From Desmodus rotundus (lineage: Eukaryota; Chordata; Mammalia; Chiroptera; Phyllostomidae), in NCBI RefSeq assembly GCF_022682495.2, contig NC_071388.1, positions 28,442,139 to 28,506,138 of the forward strand: 64,000 nucleotides of DNA. The letters run 5' to 3'. This document shows, in pieces, positions 47,200-59,384 of this stretch; the stretch's first letter is position 1, and each line of letters begins with the position of its first letter. The notes below the pieces were generated by a model. That model ran no database searches. It was not told where the DNA came from and saw nothing but the letters and a program-made list of their open reading frames with translations. The position numbers and the translations under genes are program-made.

Positions 47200-48660
47200 T
47201 TGACCTATACATTAAATTGAAAGAAAGTTCTGAGTCGAAACTAAGTGTGCTAAGCTTTGTGCACATTATTCATGTGGATGAAAGGGAAACACCGGATACT
47301 ATGTAAAGACATGAAAAGGGGAAGAAGGTTGGGAGTATTTCAGGGGAGAAATAACAAGTAGTATAGAAAATTACAACTTCCAAATCCAATGCATTATGAT
47401 TTTTCTACCAAAAATAATATTTCGATGTTTTGTGAGAGTTTTTAAAAAGTAACAGAAGGTGAAATGTATGAAGTACACAACATTAATATTGTGTACTAAC
47501 TTTCTGAAGACAAAAGAAATCATGTTGCACTTGTATTAAAGTTGCAAATCCCTAAATCATTACGGCATTCATTGCAATTTGTTCCGAATGTGAATCTGTA
47601 ATAGTGTGCCTGGGTAATACTCAAAATAGGGATTTGTTGTCCTATACTGAGTTCTCTCCTAAATGCGTTAGAGAAGCACAGAAAATCTGTGTGTCTCCAA
47701 CGTACTGTTTTGAAATTTTTACCCAGAGAAATCCAGAAGTGCATACTGTTTAAAACATCCAAATAATATCAGTTGCAGGAAACTATGTTAATCATAAAAA
47801 TTACATCTACTTTAGAATTATCTTTGACATATATACTATAAAACTCAAAATACCATAGGAGAAACTGAAAATCATGTACTTGACCATTATCTTCAAGTAA
47901 TAAAAAGTCAGTGTTAAAATTTAATGTGACTAATTCCGTGGCCTGACTGTCCATAGTTTAATATCGGGATACCTTACATAGTTCTAAATCAGTAAGTTAA
48001 GTTGTAAAGTCAGAATTTCAATCTTTAATTTTTTCTGAGGTTCATTGTCACTTTACTCATTCCAAAAATACGTAAAGTAAAACTGTTTTAAAGGAGATTT
48101 TAGTAGATGTGTTTATCTTTAGTTATTACAGAATATTTTCCTAACCTTGTCAATGTCTTAGTAGCAGCAACAACATTAGTAAATAAATATTTTTTTTAAA
48201 AAAAAGAAAAGGGAAACGGTCTCACGGATCCACAGACCCCACCATAGCATTCTCAAGAACAGAATTAGTGTGTCTTTGATCCATCCCAGAGGTCCAAAGA
48301 AATACCAACAGGAACGTTTTATGAGATGATTTCAGCAAGCAAGACCGCCCGAAGGAACTGAGCTACCAGTAGGTATCCCGCATAGTTTTGATACTCCTTT
48401 CTCTTTTAAAGTTTTCAGACTTAAGGGGTCATAACAATAGTAGGGGGGAAAAATTGACCAGTCTCTAGCAGTAGCCTAAATAAATCAGAATTGAGTTTAT
48501 CCATGCCCTTGTTCCTAACTACTTGAAACTCAAGTAGAGAATTCTTAAAACCAGTTATGGCAGCATTCAATTGTATTTTCAAAGGGCCTCCATTGTTTTG
48601 CTCCATTTCTTAACATGCTGCATTTTTACCTTGGTTAGGCCACCATCTAAAACCTTGCTA
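47200..48660. other. Intergenic, no repeat recognised
   Basis: No repeats or genes seen. Several CpGs survive in an AT-rich setting (47,560-47,710), so it may be conserved. Not assignable from sequence alone. Confidence 0.4.
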
Positions 48661-48664
48661 TTCA

Positions 48665-48825
48665 AAATTATGTCTACAGACCAACAGCATTAATGTCCTC
48701 CAGGAGCTTGTTAAAAATATAGAGTCTGGGGCACTATCTCAGTTTTCCTGAATCGGAGGCTGCATTTTAACAAGTTCAGCATTGGACTTCTGTGCATATT
48801 AAAGTGTGAGAAGTACTGGTCTAAA
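48665..48825 (+). mobile_element. MER20-like hAT-Charlie fossil
   Basis: Words in order: 'ACAGACCAACAGCATTAATG', 'CAGGAGCTTGTTAAAAATAT', 'GAATCGGAGGCTGCATTTTA', 'ACAAGTTCAGC', 'GTGAGAAGTACTGGTCT'. Non-autonomous DNA transposon remnant. Confidence 0.8.
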
Positions 48826-49104
48826 AGTTCTCATCTTTAGTCTCCTTCATGTAAGATAGGACATTTTCTTGTGACCTTCCCTGTTTCTACCTCTGTCCGG
48901 TGGATTTCTTCTGTTTTTGGAATGTCATTTTATCCTTTTACGCAGTGATTTAGGCAAATTTCAAATTAGGTCAAGTTTATCATTGCTGCCATCTATTTCA
49001 TATTATATTTTTTTTCTGTTTTTACATTTGTTCCCCATCCCTTTTCCACAGAGCCATAACAGATATGTTGTATAATGTAAATCTCTCCTTTCTCAGTTCA
49101 TATT

Positions 49105-49290
49105 GCTCCTCTCACTGTTTGTCATGGTCCAGCCACACTGCCATCCTTCTTGCCAGTTGCAAACACCAAATTCTTCCTTGTCTCTGAGACTTTGCCCTTT
49201 TTTCTTGTCTCTGCTTATAATGCACTGCCACCTGCCTCTCCATGTGTATGAACCAGCCCTTCACTTGTCCTGTCTCAGCTGTTACCCTGT
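49105..49290 (+). repeat. L2 LINE fossil
   Basis: 'CCAGCCACACTGCCATCCTT', 'CTTGCCAGTTGCAAACACCA' and 'TGCACTGCCACCTGCC' match the L2 3' region. An 93-codon frame here is a chance reading frame. Confidence 0.6.
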
Positions 49291-49294
49291 CCTG

Positions 49295-51350
49295 TTAGGG
49301 GCCTTATACGGAAACCAGATTCGTGCTTTTAAATGCCTACTTTATCACTTCCTAGTCGATATTACTGAAAGGTATACATCGTGATGTGAAATCACTAATT
49401 GTGGGTAAGAACTTTTTATCACTCGCTCAACTCCGACTCCCATGTTTGCAGTGGAAGTAAGTCCTTCATAAGTATTTGTCACAGAAGTAAATGAACAAAT
49501 AGTCTGTTGTCTTTTTCACTCAGTCCAGATAACTAACTAAACATATACGGAGCACATGCTACATTCCGATTGTTTTTAGTGATACAATGAAGAAAATAGA
49601 GTCTCAGCTTCCAGAATAAAGCTGACATGGTACAAGGTTAAATCTTAAAGTTCTAGAACATTATTATGGTTGAGCCTTTGTCAGTGTTGATGGAAGCAAT
49701 GAAAAAAGAAGGACTTTGAAAGTTATGTCATTATAATACTTTTAGAAACAATTTTCCTCTTGTCATGCTTGGGTGAGACCTTTTTCTTTTCTTTTTTAAA
49801 TCAGAAATTCATATACGTATACATGTAAACACCTGAAGAAAATATTTCAACTGAAATAGTAGGGAGGGGTAAATATCTATAACAGGAAGTGATCTAAGAA
49901 AGTCAGTGAAAGAAAATGTAGTTAGTGCAGTTGGAGGCTAAAGTTGAAGTTCAAAATGAAACCAGAATGGCGAGATTCCTGTATCTGACCTTTTTGGATT
50001 TTATCAAAAAGACATTTCAAAAGTTGTAGTCACTCACATCAGAGCATTTGTAAAGACAAAATACACAAAACAAAGCCACTGGAAAGTGTCAACTATCTGA
50101 AATAAGAAAGAGAGAAAAGACGACACTAGGAGAAACTAATTTCCACTATGTGTGCACATAGACATTTGTAAACTGATTTATTTAGTTTCTTCTGAATTAC
50201 AGCATACTGACAGTTAAAATTCATAAACCATCTCTGACCCAGTTTTTTCTAAATTAAAATTTCCTTTATCGACATATTATTTTCTTTTTTCCCTCCCAGC
50301 CATGTTGTCCTTAGTTGTTTTCTAAAATACTTGGACTGTGTACAATTCCTGTAGGGCTGCCTCTGCTCACTTTGTACAACTGGCTGTAACAAAGGTAGGG
50401 TCATCAGGTTGACCTGACATGGCTTTGCTTTACCGCACCCTTAGAATTTATACTCTCATCAATGAAACCTGAGGTCCACTTAAGCACAGGGTAACAAGAG
50501 CCAGTCAGTTACTAAGTGAGTTTAGAAGACTTCATGGGGACTGTTGCGAACTCAAGGATGTGAGACCTATAAAGAGTAAGTACTGGTGACGTAGCTTCTG
50601 GTTTTCTTCTCATGTGTCACGAAGGGCTGCTGCCCAGTTTTGCTAATCATCGCAGTTTTTGTTTTAGGAATAGCCAAAATTTTCATTTTAAATGAAATCT
50701 CCCAAATTTATAAAAAGTCTTCACCCTCTCTCTCTCCCCCTCCCTCCCCCTTGTGTGTCTTTTGTTTTTTTCATTTTTTCTGTTTTCTTTAGAATATAGT
50801 ACATCATACATAATTAGGACCACTAGTTTGATGTTTTTCAAAAAGTGTACTAAGTAAGAATGTATTAATCTTATATTAGAAATCTCTTCAAATAGTTGGC
50901 ACTAGGATTGATATGCCAATAATAGCATTTTCATTAAAGAACCAGATTGTGGCTCCGAGAAACTGTCTAGCCAAGCAAATAAATCTTGCGTAGAATCCCA
51001 AAATGCTATTGTTGACTGAGGCAGAGGCTTGTGAGGTTTTTATCTATGAGAATCATTCTTCAATCTGTCAGCTGCAGACTTGGAGAAAGATTTAGGTAAG
51101 ACATTTGAAGCAATCAGTGTGTATTCCCAGTTTTAGAGATGTCTGCCCTTCATTAGTGTTTTCTAAACACTCACATCTCTGATTTTCTAAACATATTTTT
51201 AATTTTTATTGCATGGAGTTGATAGATAAACTCAGTAAGCCATACCAGTAGACCGAAACCAGGTCTACATGACACATTTACTGTAGAGTTGATGATACAG
51301 TTTGATTTCTGTTATTTTAATGCAACTCTTGATACTTACTGGGAGATCAT
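49295..51350. other. Intergenic, no gene
   Basis: An L2-like antisense piece may lie at 49,520-49,630 (ACTAAACATATACGGAGCAC). A CT-rich run is at 50,726-50,752. Nothing else assignable. Confidence 0.45.
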
Positions 51351-51354
51351 TCTA

Positions 51355-51475
51355 GGTTGGTGATTCTCAGCTTTGACTTCACATTAGAATCACTTGAGAA
51401 ATTTAAAAAAATCTGATGTCCTGACTGTATTCCAAATCAATTAAATCAAAGCCTTTTGGTGAGGTATAAGAAGGA
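51355..51475 (+). mobile_element. MER5-like hAT-Charlie fragment
   Basis: 'GGTGATTCTCAGCTTTGACT', 'TCACATTAGAATCACTTGAG', 'TCCTGACTGTATTCCAAATC' correspond to a hAT-Charlie MER5-type left part. Short and truncated. Confidence 0.65.
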
Positions 51476-51604
51476 TTGAGACATAAGTAATATTTTAGCT
51501 TTTTTAATGGAGCAGAGAATTACCTAAATGATAGTGACTAGAATTCTCCTTAAGGCAGGTAGTTATAAGACTCTTAATACCATGAAGACCAGATAGGCTT
51601 CATA

Positions 51605-51700
51605 AACATAATCATTCATTTAACAAACACTTATTAAATGCTAACTCTGTACTAGATAGTACTTTGCTTGTGCGGAGGGATGTATTGCAAAGATTAATAC
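51605..51700 (-). repeat. L2-like 3' end fossil
   Basis: 'TCATTTAACAAACACTTATT', 'AAATGCTAACTCTGTACTAG' match antisense L2. Confidence 0.6.
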
Positions 51701-51932
51701 AACTATTTTGGCCCCCCATATATATATAAAACCTAATAATGAAAGTTAGTTATTATAACTGAGTAAGTGAAGAATTAAAAGTTGCTTTGGTGGAAATATG
51801 TCTATGGTAGTAGGGGAAAGCCAATTTGATTTGGAACTTAGTTGAATTCTAGGAGGGAAAAAATAAACAAAAAAACCACATAGGAATTATCACAAGTGAA
51901 CTTGAACAATGAATAATTATTTTTGGCCAGAA

Positions 51933-53057
51933 TGAAACAGGGTACAGCCAAGAGGAGGGCCCCAAGAAGGGATTTGTAATGGGGTCCAGAACTCAAGGTG
52001 TCCAGGAAATATTAGAAAAATATATATAGGATGTCCTCACCTCCACAAGCCTGAGCTGGGGGAAGAGACACATGGAGCAGAGCCATTCAAAGCTGTTTTG
52101 TATCGCAACAGCTTTGCAGCGAACCCCTGGCATGGTCATTTAACATATCTATAACCTTTAACTGGTTTCATGGGTGTGTTAAATAGCTGTGGCCTTGCTT
52201 TGAGCCAGGGGGATGGGAGTGAATTCCACCCAAGATGGGACTGGGAAGCAACTCCCCCTGGTTACAGAGCCTGCGTGAGAGCTTGGAGAAGATTGGCTCC
52301 ATGCCTTGGGGCCACACCTGCCTGGACTTACTATGGCAGCCCAGTAAAGCTGGAAGAATAGGGAATGCTGGCAGGTGTAACTGATTGTAGGAGGAGTTGG
52401 AAATGGGGCTGCAAAGGAAGATGGGCGCTGGGATTTAAACCTAGGCGCAGCAGCCAAAGAGAGAGAGGACCATGAGGATTTGGGGGAGAAGGGAGAGGAT
52501 CACACAGCTTGGCGAAGTGAATGGAGAAGACCATGCAGTTTTGGAGGAGAGGAAGGAGGACCATGTGGTTTTGGAGTGCTTCTTTTTGCCACGCAGCTTA
52601 GGCAGCAGGAGAGACTTTGCCGGGAAGAAGAGGGGAGTAAGGACTCTTGCTGGTGGGCCATGAGAAGGCGCCACATGGCTTTGGATTAACTGGAGATTGC
52701 AGCAGCCACACAGCTGATGGTGCTGGGAGCCTGAATCACGGACTTCTACTTCTTTTCCTGAGATATGGTACCCCTGACTGGGCAGAGGGAGAAGGAAGGA
52801 CTGCACATCTGTGGGTATTCTAGAGGACTTTAGTATCTTATGAAGACATTAAGTCATTACTCTAAGTCTGTGTAACTTTTAAATAAGTAGTTTCTTTCCT
52901 TTTCACCAGTCTCTGGCATTGAGAGAGGTCTTTCCTCTGGTGGCGGGCATTTTGAACCTAGTATGTGTGTGTGTGTGGGGGGGACCTATAGAGAGAGAAA
53001 CGGGGGATCCTTTCTGTAATAATATATCAGGAACCACCCCCCACCTGTTGTGTAACA
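51933..53057 (+). mobile_element. Solitary LTR of an endogenous retrovirus (tentative bounds)
   Basis: A GC-elevated block of about 1.1 kb in AT-rich DNA, starting TGAAACAGGG and ending TGTAACA, with AGAA directly outside each end (51,929-51,932 and 53,058-53,061), as a 4-bp target duplication would give. The middle holds an imperfect array of a GACCATG(C/T)(A/G)GTTTTGGAG-like unit (52,465-52,580). There is a late polyadenylation-like TTAAATAAG near 52,879. No gag, pol or env sequence is seen, and no open frame is credible. The LTR reading is inferred from layout; the family is unknown. Confidence 0.5.
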
Positions 53058-53264
53058 AGAATAGAATAGGATATTGGGAGGTATACAGTCAGCATGGGTG
53101 AAGACAATTTGCCCATTTTTGATCAACAGAAGACTATTTGAATATCACTCAAAAGTTGATTTTACTCACTAAAATTTAGTTCGTAAACAATTGTGGAAAT
53201 TTCTTGTTTTCATCAATGTTAATACATAATTATCTCTAAAATTTCATTACACTTGCGAGAGTAG

Positions 53265-53455
53265 AGCTTTCGAACTTTAAAGTGCATCATAATCGTCTGG
53301 AGGGCTCCTGAAACACAGATGGCCATTCTTCCTGATGGTTTCCAATTTATAGGTGGGAGGCGGGGCCTAATGTCTGAATGTTTAACAAGTTCCAAGTGAT
53401 GTCGCTGCTGCTGATGGTCCAGGGACTACACTCTACATGAAACACTGTTCTCCTA
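53265..53455 (+). mobile_element. MER20/MER5-like hAT-Charlie fossil
   Basis: 'CTTTCGAACTTTAAAGTGCA', 'TCATAATCGTCTGGAGGGCT', 'AACAAGTTCCAAGTGATGTC', 'GGTCCAGGGACTACACTCTA'. The order of words fits a Charlie-type non-autonomous element. Confidence 0.75.
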
Positions 53456-53459
53456 TAAC

Positions 53460-54965
53460 AGATACCAGATTAAGTGATCTGGCCAGGGCTTAGGTAAGGA
53501 CACTTTTAGTCAACCAGTTCACCTTTTTGAACCTACTCATATGTTTAAAAAAAAAAAAAAATTAAAATGAGCAGGAATAGAGGCCCCCACATAAACCGAT
53601 AATGAGCATCCTTCCAAATTGAAAACCTTTTTAATGAAAGAATGAGTTTCTATGAGAAAAGGGCAAAGAGGGGAAATGGAATAATCAATCTCTACTCTGA
53701 CCCAAGCCATTCAGTTCAATCAGCAAAACAAAACCCCAGCCAGATCCACTATCTTCCGGTGGTGGATGAATGATCATTGCCCTCCCCACCCCCCCCGCCC
53801 CCTTTGCTATCGTCACATCCTCAGAACTACAACCTACCTTTCAGAGTGTGTTTTCCAACCTCCAGTCTTGTTCTCCCTGAAAGTTCTGGTATTTATAGGT
53901 ATTACTATGTATTTCTTCATCTCATTAAATTTCCATTGAGATCTCAGTACTCCACGGCGGTTGCCACCTCTTAGCTGCTGGCTGACTCACCTTTTAATGG
54001 TGTTTCTGGATTCTCGAGCAACTCAAGCTTTCTGTGGTCTGTATGCAACCTTGGTAGTAGGGTAACTCAAGTGACTTTAGACTTCAGAGTATACGATGAT
54101 GGCTGGGCCAGTGGAGGGAGCTATTTACTTGAGAATCACAGATTGTTTTAGTACACAGAAGCAGCACACTTCCCAGGGCTACTGAAGAGCCTAGTACTAA
54201 AATATTTCTTGCTCTGAATCAGCACTTTCACTAAGCCGACATACTTATTTTGCTTTGAAATTGGAGAGCGAAGTCAACTTATATCAATGACTCAAAGGAT
54301 TGTACCTGCAATAGGCCTTTGCAACTAAGTAGAAGATTGGTAGGAACTGGGCTTCAAAAAGGGGCGACCTGTGAAAAGGGGTGAGAGACACAGGATTTGC
54401 TGAATGCAATGGTTCCTTATTAAGTGAGTGAGAGTGAGGGTTCTGAGTCCTAACTTATCTATGGTAAATATTATGTTCCATAAGAAAAGTGGAAAAAGAG
54501 TCTTTCTTAGTGAATATTTATCTTTAGTTCAGGGTCAATTTTTTTTTTTTTTTTTTGGAGTTCCAGAGTTAACCATCTATTCTAACAGAATGAGTAAATA
54601 AGTTGATTAAATATACAGTATTACTTTAGGAACGATGAATAATGCCATTGATCTGAAGAAGGCCAAGTGTGTGAATAAAAGTGGATATTTAATGATGGCT
54701 GGTAGAAATTAAAAATGTGAGACTTCCATAATATGAAGTTTACCTTTAAACTGAAGTTTAAAGTTAATGCTATATCTGTCTACCTTATTTATGCTTTTCT
54801 GTGACATGATATGTTTTATGATAGAATATCTGATAAACTTGTAATTTATAATTTTTTCTTTACCAAATATTGATGAGATTACTAACAATGATAAACACAG
54901 CTTATAAACTAAACTTTAGCTTATAAAATATTCAATGGTTTGTTAACATTTAAGTGAAAATCATA
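53460..54965. other. Intergenic, no gene
   Basis: Two poly-tracts (A at 53,548-53,561 and T at 54,540-54,556). 53,690-53,990 is GC-elevated and C-rich, unassigned. Confidence 0.4.
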
Positions 54966-54969
54966 GCTC

Positions 54970-55125
54970 AAAAGAACGAGGAAGAAAATGGACTGGTGAT
55001 CAGGAGGTCCCAGGTTCTAAAGCTGGCTTCCCCTGTTGGAGCAGCATTCCCGGGTTCGAGATTTTGGACAAATTGTTTAATCTCATCGGACTACACTCTT
55101 CGATTTAAAATTATAAGGTTCACCT
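54970..55125 (+). repeat. MIR-like SINE fossil
   Basis: 'GGTGATCAGGAGGTCCCAGG', 'TTCTAAAGCTGGCTTCC', 'TTTGGACAAATTGTTTAATC' and TCATCGGACTACACTC match MIR sense order with one insertion. Confidence 0.55.
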
Positions 55126-55129
55126 TCAA

Positions 55130-57000
55130 GACCTTTTTATTTTCTTTATTTTTTTTATTTTTTCAAGTGATTCTTGCTTGGAGTTAGGCTACTTGGTATA
55201 AAAATAATATGTAAAACTGCACATATTTTAAAAATATATTGTTACAAAAATAAGTTTATATGTTAAAATATTCTAAATTTCAAGTTAAATGGCTAAGAAA
55301 TACTACATTTTATCTTCTGACTTTTGATCACTGAATTAAGAATATTAATGGTATAATTTTACTAAGTGTAATTTTAATTTAGCTTAGTTATTAAAATTAC
55401 TATTTCTTCATTATTTACATAATATAGTTTTACAATTCTTGTACTCCACAAATATCCCCTTAAAATATCCAAGAGAAAAATTGTGATGTAGTTAGAACTT
55501 TTTAAAGTAAACAATGAAAAGTAAGTCTGGGGTTATATAAGGGAGGATAATATCAAAGTACTTTATATTATTATCACATAGTGAAAAATAAAAAAAACCA
55601 CTATTTTTCAGAGAGCTCTAAGAGTGATCATGATACAATTATTGATGGAAACGATAGCATTAACCACAGTTTTCAAAAGCTGTCAACAGGTTTTAGAAAT
55701 CCTAGTGAGGACTCTAAACTATTACTGCACCACTCCTATCTAGACAAGAGAGCCTTGCAAACTGCTTGTCAATTTAATCTAGTAGATTAAACTCTATGAA
55801 TTCTGTGGTTATGATTTACTATTGATAGGCAATGGTTCTCTTTGATTAAAAAAAATTACTTCAGAAACCTTTACAGAGCAAACTGATTTTTTAAGGCTCT
55901 TTTTTCCTACTAAAATATTAGAAATAAGACTTATGATTTGATCTATGATAGGTCTCTTGCTGGGGGGGGGGGTTATTACCTCATGATAATATACAGCTTT
56001 GGATTTTGAATTACATTTCAGATAATCGGAGATGTTACTAAACATATTATATTTTATGTGCTGGTAAATGTATAGTTTTTGTTTGTATATCTCAAGCCCA
56101 GGAAGCATTAATATTATTCTTAAAGACAAATTTAGGACAAAGTAATAGAGAATTATGGGTATAGTTATTAATCATTATTACTATTTTTTATACAAAGTAC
56201 TGTCTGAAAATATAAGTTGGATTTATTTGACAACTTCTGTGTTTTCTGTCTCATTAAAAAAGTTTCAATTATTTTAATTTCTAACTAGTGCCACCTAACT
56301 TCTTATGTAAAGACAGTTTTAAATCTGATTGTCATCTATTAATCTTACATGATTCTTAATGAATTCAGAATCAAAACTCTTAAAACTTCACCTTGGCAGC
56401 ATGCTTTCAATTTCCTCATCTCCTCCGCTGGCCTGAAATCACTAATGAGAGCCTGGATGTCGCAAGGCAATGAGGATCGCCCATCATTTGCAGAGCCTAG
56501 TCAACTGTGTAATGAAGTCTTGTTTGTTTGCTTTCTTTCTGTAGGACTTGGTGAATCTCAGCACATTTTCAGCAGCTTAGTGATATTGCTTATTTCATCA
56601 CTTCTCCTAAACTGTTTGCGTCATTTTACTAACCATTTCTGAATTTTATTTCATTTTGTATGCCTACTAAGGCAGTGTCAAAATAATTGAAACTAGAGTA
56701 GCTAATAGGAACTAAAACAGGATAATAACACTATTACAAGCAAAAACTTCAGAGATGGAAAATAATTGAAAACTACATTTACTGTATTTCTTTACACATT
56801 TTAAAAATAGTTTAAGACTGAAGTAAAAGGAAAATATATGCTTAGCATTAAAAAATAAATGAATGCATAAATGAAGGATTACAGAATAATATATGTAACT
56901 ACCCTTTTCATGTATCTCTCCCATTTTTACTTTAAGTAGTCTTTTTTTTTTTCTTCCTTTCCAACTGTTTTTCTGTGTGGGCTCGGGGCCAAATATAATT
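55130..57000. other. Intergenic, mostly AT-rich
   Basis: The stretch at 56,380-56,640 is unique, less AT-rich and keeps CpGs; it is discussed as a candidate regulatory element. No gene seen. Confidence 0.45.
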
Positions 57001-57001
57001 T

Positions 57002-57207
57002 TTGAAAAATATTTTTTAAATTTATTTTTAGAGAGAGGGGAAGGAAGGGAGAAAAAGAGGGAGAAAAATATCAATGTTTGTTTGCTTCTGGTGCATCCCC
57101 TACTGGGGACCTGCCTGCAGCCCAGGCATGTGCCTGACTGGGAATCAAACTTGTGACCTTTTGCTTCATAGGCTGGTACTCAATCCACTGAGCCACACCA
57201 GCCAGGG
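57002..57207 (-). mobile_element. Ves-type bat SINE (copy 5)
   Basis: TTTATTTTTAGAGAGAGGGG, 'TGGGGACCTGCCTGCAGCCC', CTGACTGGGAATCAAACTTG and CCACACCAGCCAGGGC. Target duplication CCAAATATAATTT / CCAAACATAATTT (one change) at 56,989-57,001 and 57,208-57,220. Confidence 0.95.
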
Positions 57208-57219
57208 CCAAACATAATT

Positions 57220-57795
57220 TGAATTAAAGAAAAAGAAGGTTCTATATATTATGCAGATGAATCCCAGCACCAAAATTTAATGTCACACAAATTTGTATTT
57301 AAAATATATTTTATGGTTATGATTTTATATAAATGGGCTCTTATTTTTTTTAAATCTGAAGTATTCCCTAAGACAAACATATCACATTTTATTTAACCAT
57401 TCATTATTATTGGACATTTAGTATTTTTCAGTTTTTCATTCTTACCAAAAAGCTATGAATAGCATACTTTGTATATATATTGAGGTCTAAAGGTATTCTA
57501 TAAGATAGTTTTTTAGGGGGACAAAAAATATGCACATTTAAAATTGTCCTTCAAAAATGTATATCAATATGCATTAAAACTTATATTGTATTCTAGTCCC
57601 ATTTCTCTAGTATCTCAATATGTTTGTTGAAAAATTTTTATTTTGAACTTGGTCATTATCCTGGAATCTCACATTATTTTTATGTATTTATAACTTGTGG
57701 ATAATATAACAATATAATATTACTTATAATATTAGGAATAGGTATGAATTTAAGTTTTATTTAGAGGTTGGAGGTTTTGACTACCTTTTAGTTTT
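57220..57795. other. AT-rich intergenic, unassigned
   Basis: AT-rich sequence with some L1-like words (CATTATTATTGGACATTTAG). No gene. Confidence 0.4.
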
Positions 57796-57799
57796 ATCT

Positions 57800-59200
57800 A
57801 AACTTTCAAAATTTGATTTAGAGTTATTCTTATATTTTCATCAACTTTGGTAGTTAGAATATTATGAAAAGTCATATGGTAATGTAAAATTTCAAGGTTA
57901 TTAGCTTAAAGTTTTACATAGATTTTTCTAACATTTCAAAATACTTACATATTTTTCCTATCCCTACTATAGTTTTCTACAGTACTTTTTTGAGAAGTAA
58001 TAAAAAGTTTTCTCTTTTGTTGATATGTTTTAAAGTTCACCTTAGATTTCTTGCTTGAATTTGTTATTGTCTTAGATGACTACTGTTGCTTTATTTTTAT
58101 TTTTTCTTTTCTTTTCACTGTCTTTGGACTCTTGTTTATTCCTCCAATTTATTGATACAAAATCTTTATTTTACTTATTCAACCTTTATTTTCACAACAA
58201 ATATTTAAGACTAGAATATTTCTGTTGAGAATCATTTTGACTGGAATCATAGATTTTTAAGATGGGTTATTTTTATTGTCTTTTATTGATGTAAGATAGA
58301 TTCTACTTGAAGTCTGATTTCCAAATGGTCTGTAATTCATTTTGATTTTTCTTATTTAAACCTTTAAGAATTTTCTAATATTTTTCAAATTAATAGTTGT
58401 TTGAGCTTCTTTTGTTAATTTCTATTAACTAAATTATTATATAAATTTGTTAATTTTAGTTGCATTTTTATTTTGGTCAGATCATATTTTTACTATCATT
58501 TTTGTTTTTTTTTCTTCGTGGAATAGTTTTACATTATTTCCACAGCCTAGTAAATGTTCTTTTGTGTGTGTGTAAAGTTAGCATGACTATCTGAAAAGGA
58601 AGTGTATTTCTCTATATTAGGTACAAAATGTCATGTTCACACGTACCAAGTTTGTTAGTTTTAATATTTAAATTTTATATAATTCCAAGTTTGTTAGTTT
58701 TAATATTTAAATTTTATATAATTATCATTTTTTCTGAAAGTCATCCATGTATTAACCTCCCATATAATTTACAAATAAAATGTGACTTATGGATAATATT
58801 TTGTCTTAAAACTATAAATGTTGAAAATGCATGTAATAATATATGGCAAAAGTTTATTATTGTTACTGTGAGATATATTTGGTGGTAACTACATTTTATT
58901 AATTTAAACTATTTTTATATTGAATGTTTTTGCTTAGGATTCCATTTTCTTAATATATTTCTGCTTCCCTTTATTTTTAATCTTCTTACTATTGTACCTT
59001 AAATAGCTGTAGTGGTATCCTAGCAATTTTTAACGATTTAGTCACTGTTCTATGTTTTTTTAAGTTTAAAAAATTTGGTTTCTATTACGTGTATGTACAC
59101 ATATAAACACACCAACTGTTGGAAATGTTGAAGACTTTTGCCTGAAAAAGCTCACAACCTACTCTTAATAATTTATTTTTTGCTGAATGTTATTCACATA
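57800..59200 (-). mobile_element. Probable old L1M LINE (antisense)
   Basis: Weak collinearity with the antisense of L1M ORF2 (TCTACTTGAAGTCTGATTTC, AATTGTTTGAGCTTCTTTTG-like words, AATGGTCTGTAATTCATTTTG). Very AT-rich and diverged, so the boundaries are rough. Confidence 0.45.
58646..58723. repeat. Perfect 39-bp tandem duplication
   Basis: The unit starting CCAAGTTTGTTAGTTTTAAT occurs twice head-to-tail with no mismatch (58,646-58,684 and 58,685-58,723). The absence of divergence implies a recent event or an expandable tandem locus. Confidence 0.95.
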
Positions 59201-59384
59201 TATCTTCACTAAAAATGTCTAATTTGGCACCATTATTTTTAACAATTGTGGAATCATACTTTCTGTAAACATATTTCTCAGAATTAGATTCTGAGAAATT
59301 ACTGAGGCTGTTTTGTAACAGTAATGACAGATAGAATGAATCTTAAATGGAAGCATTAAAAGAACAGAGAGTAGGTATTGTAAG

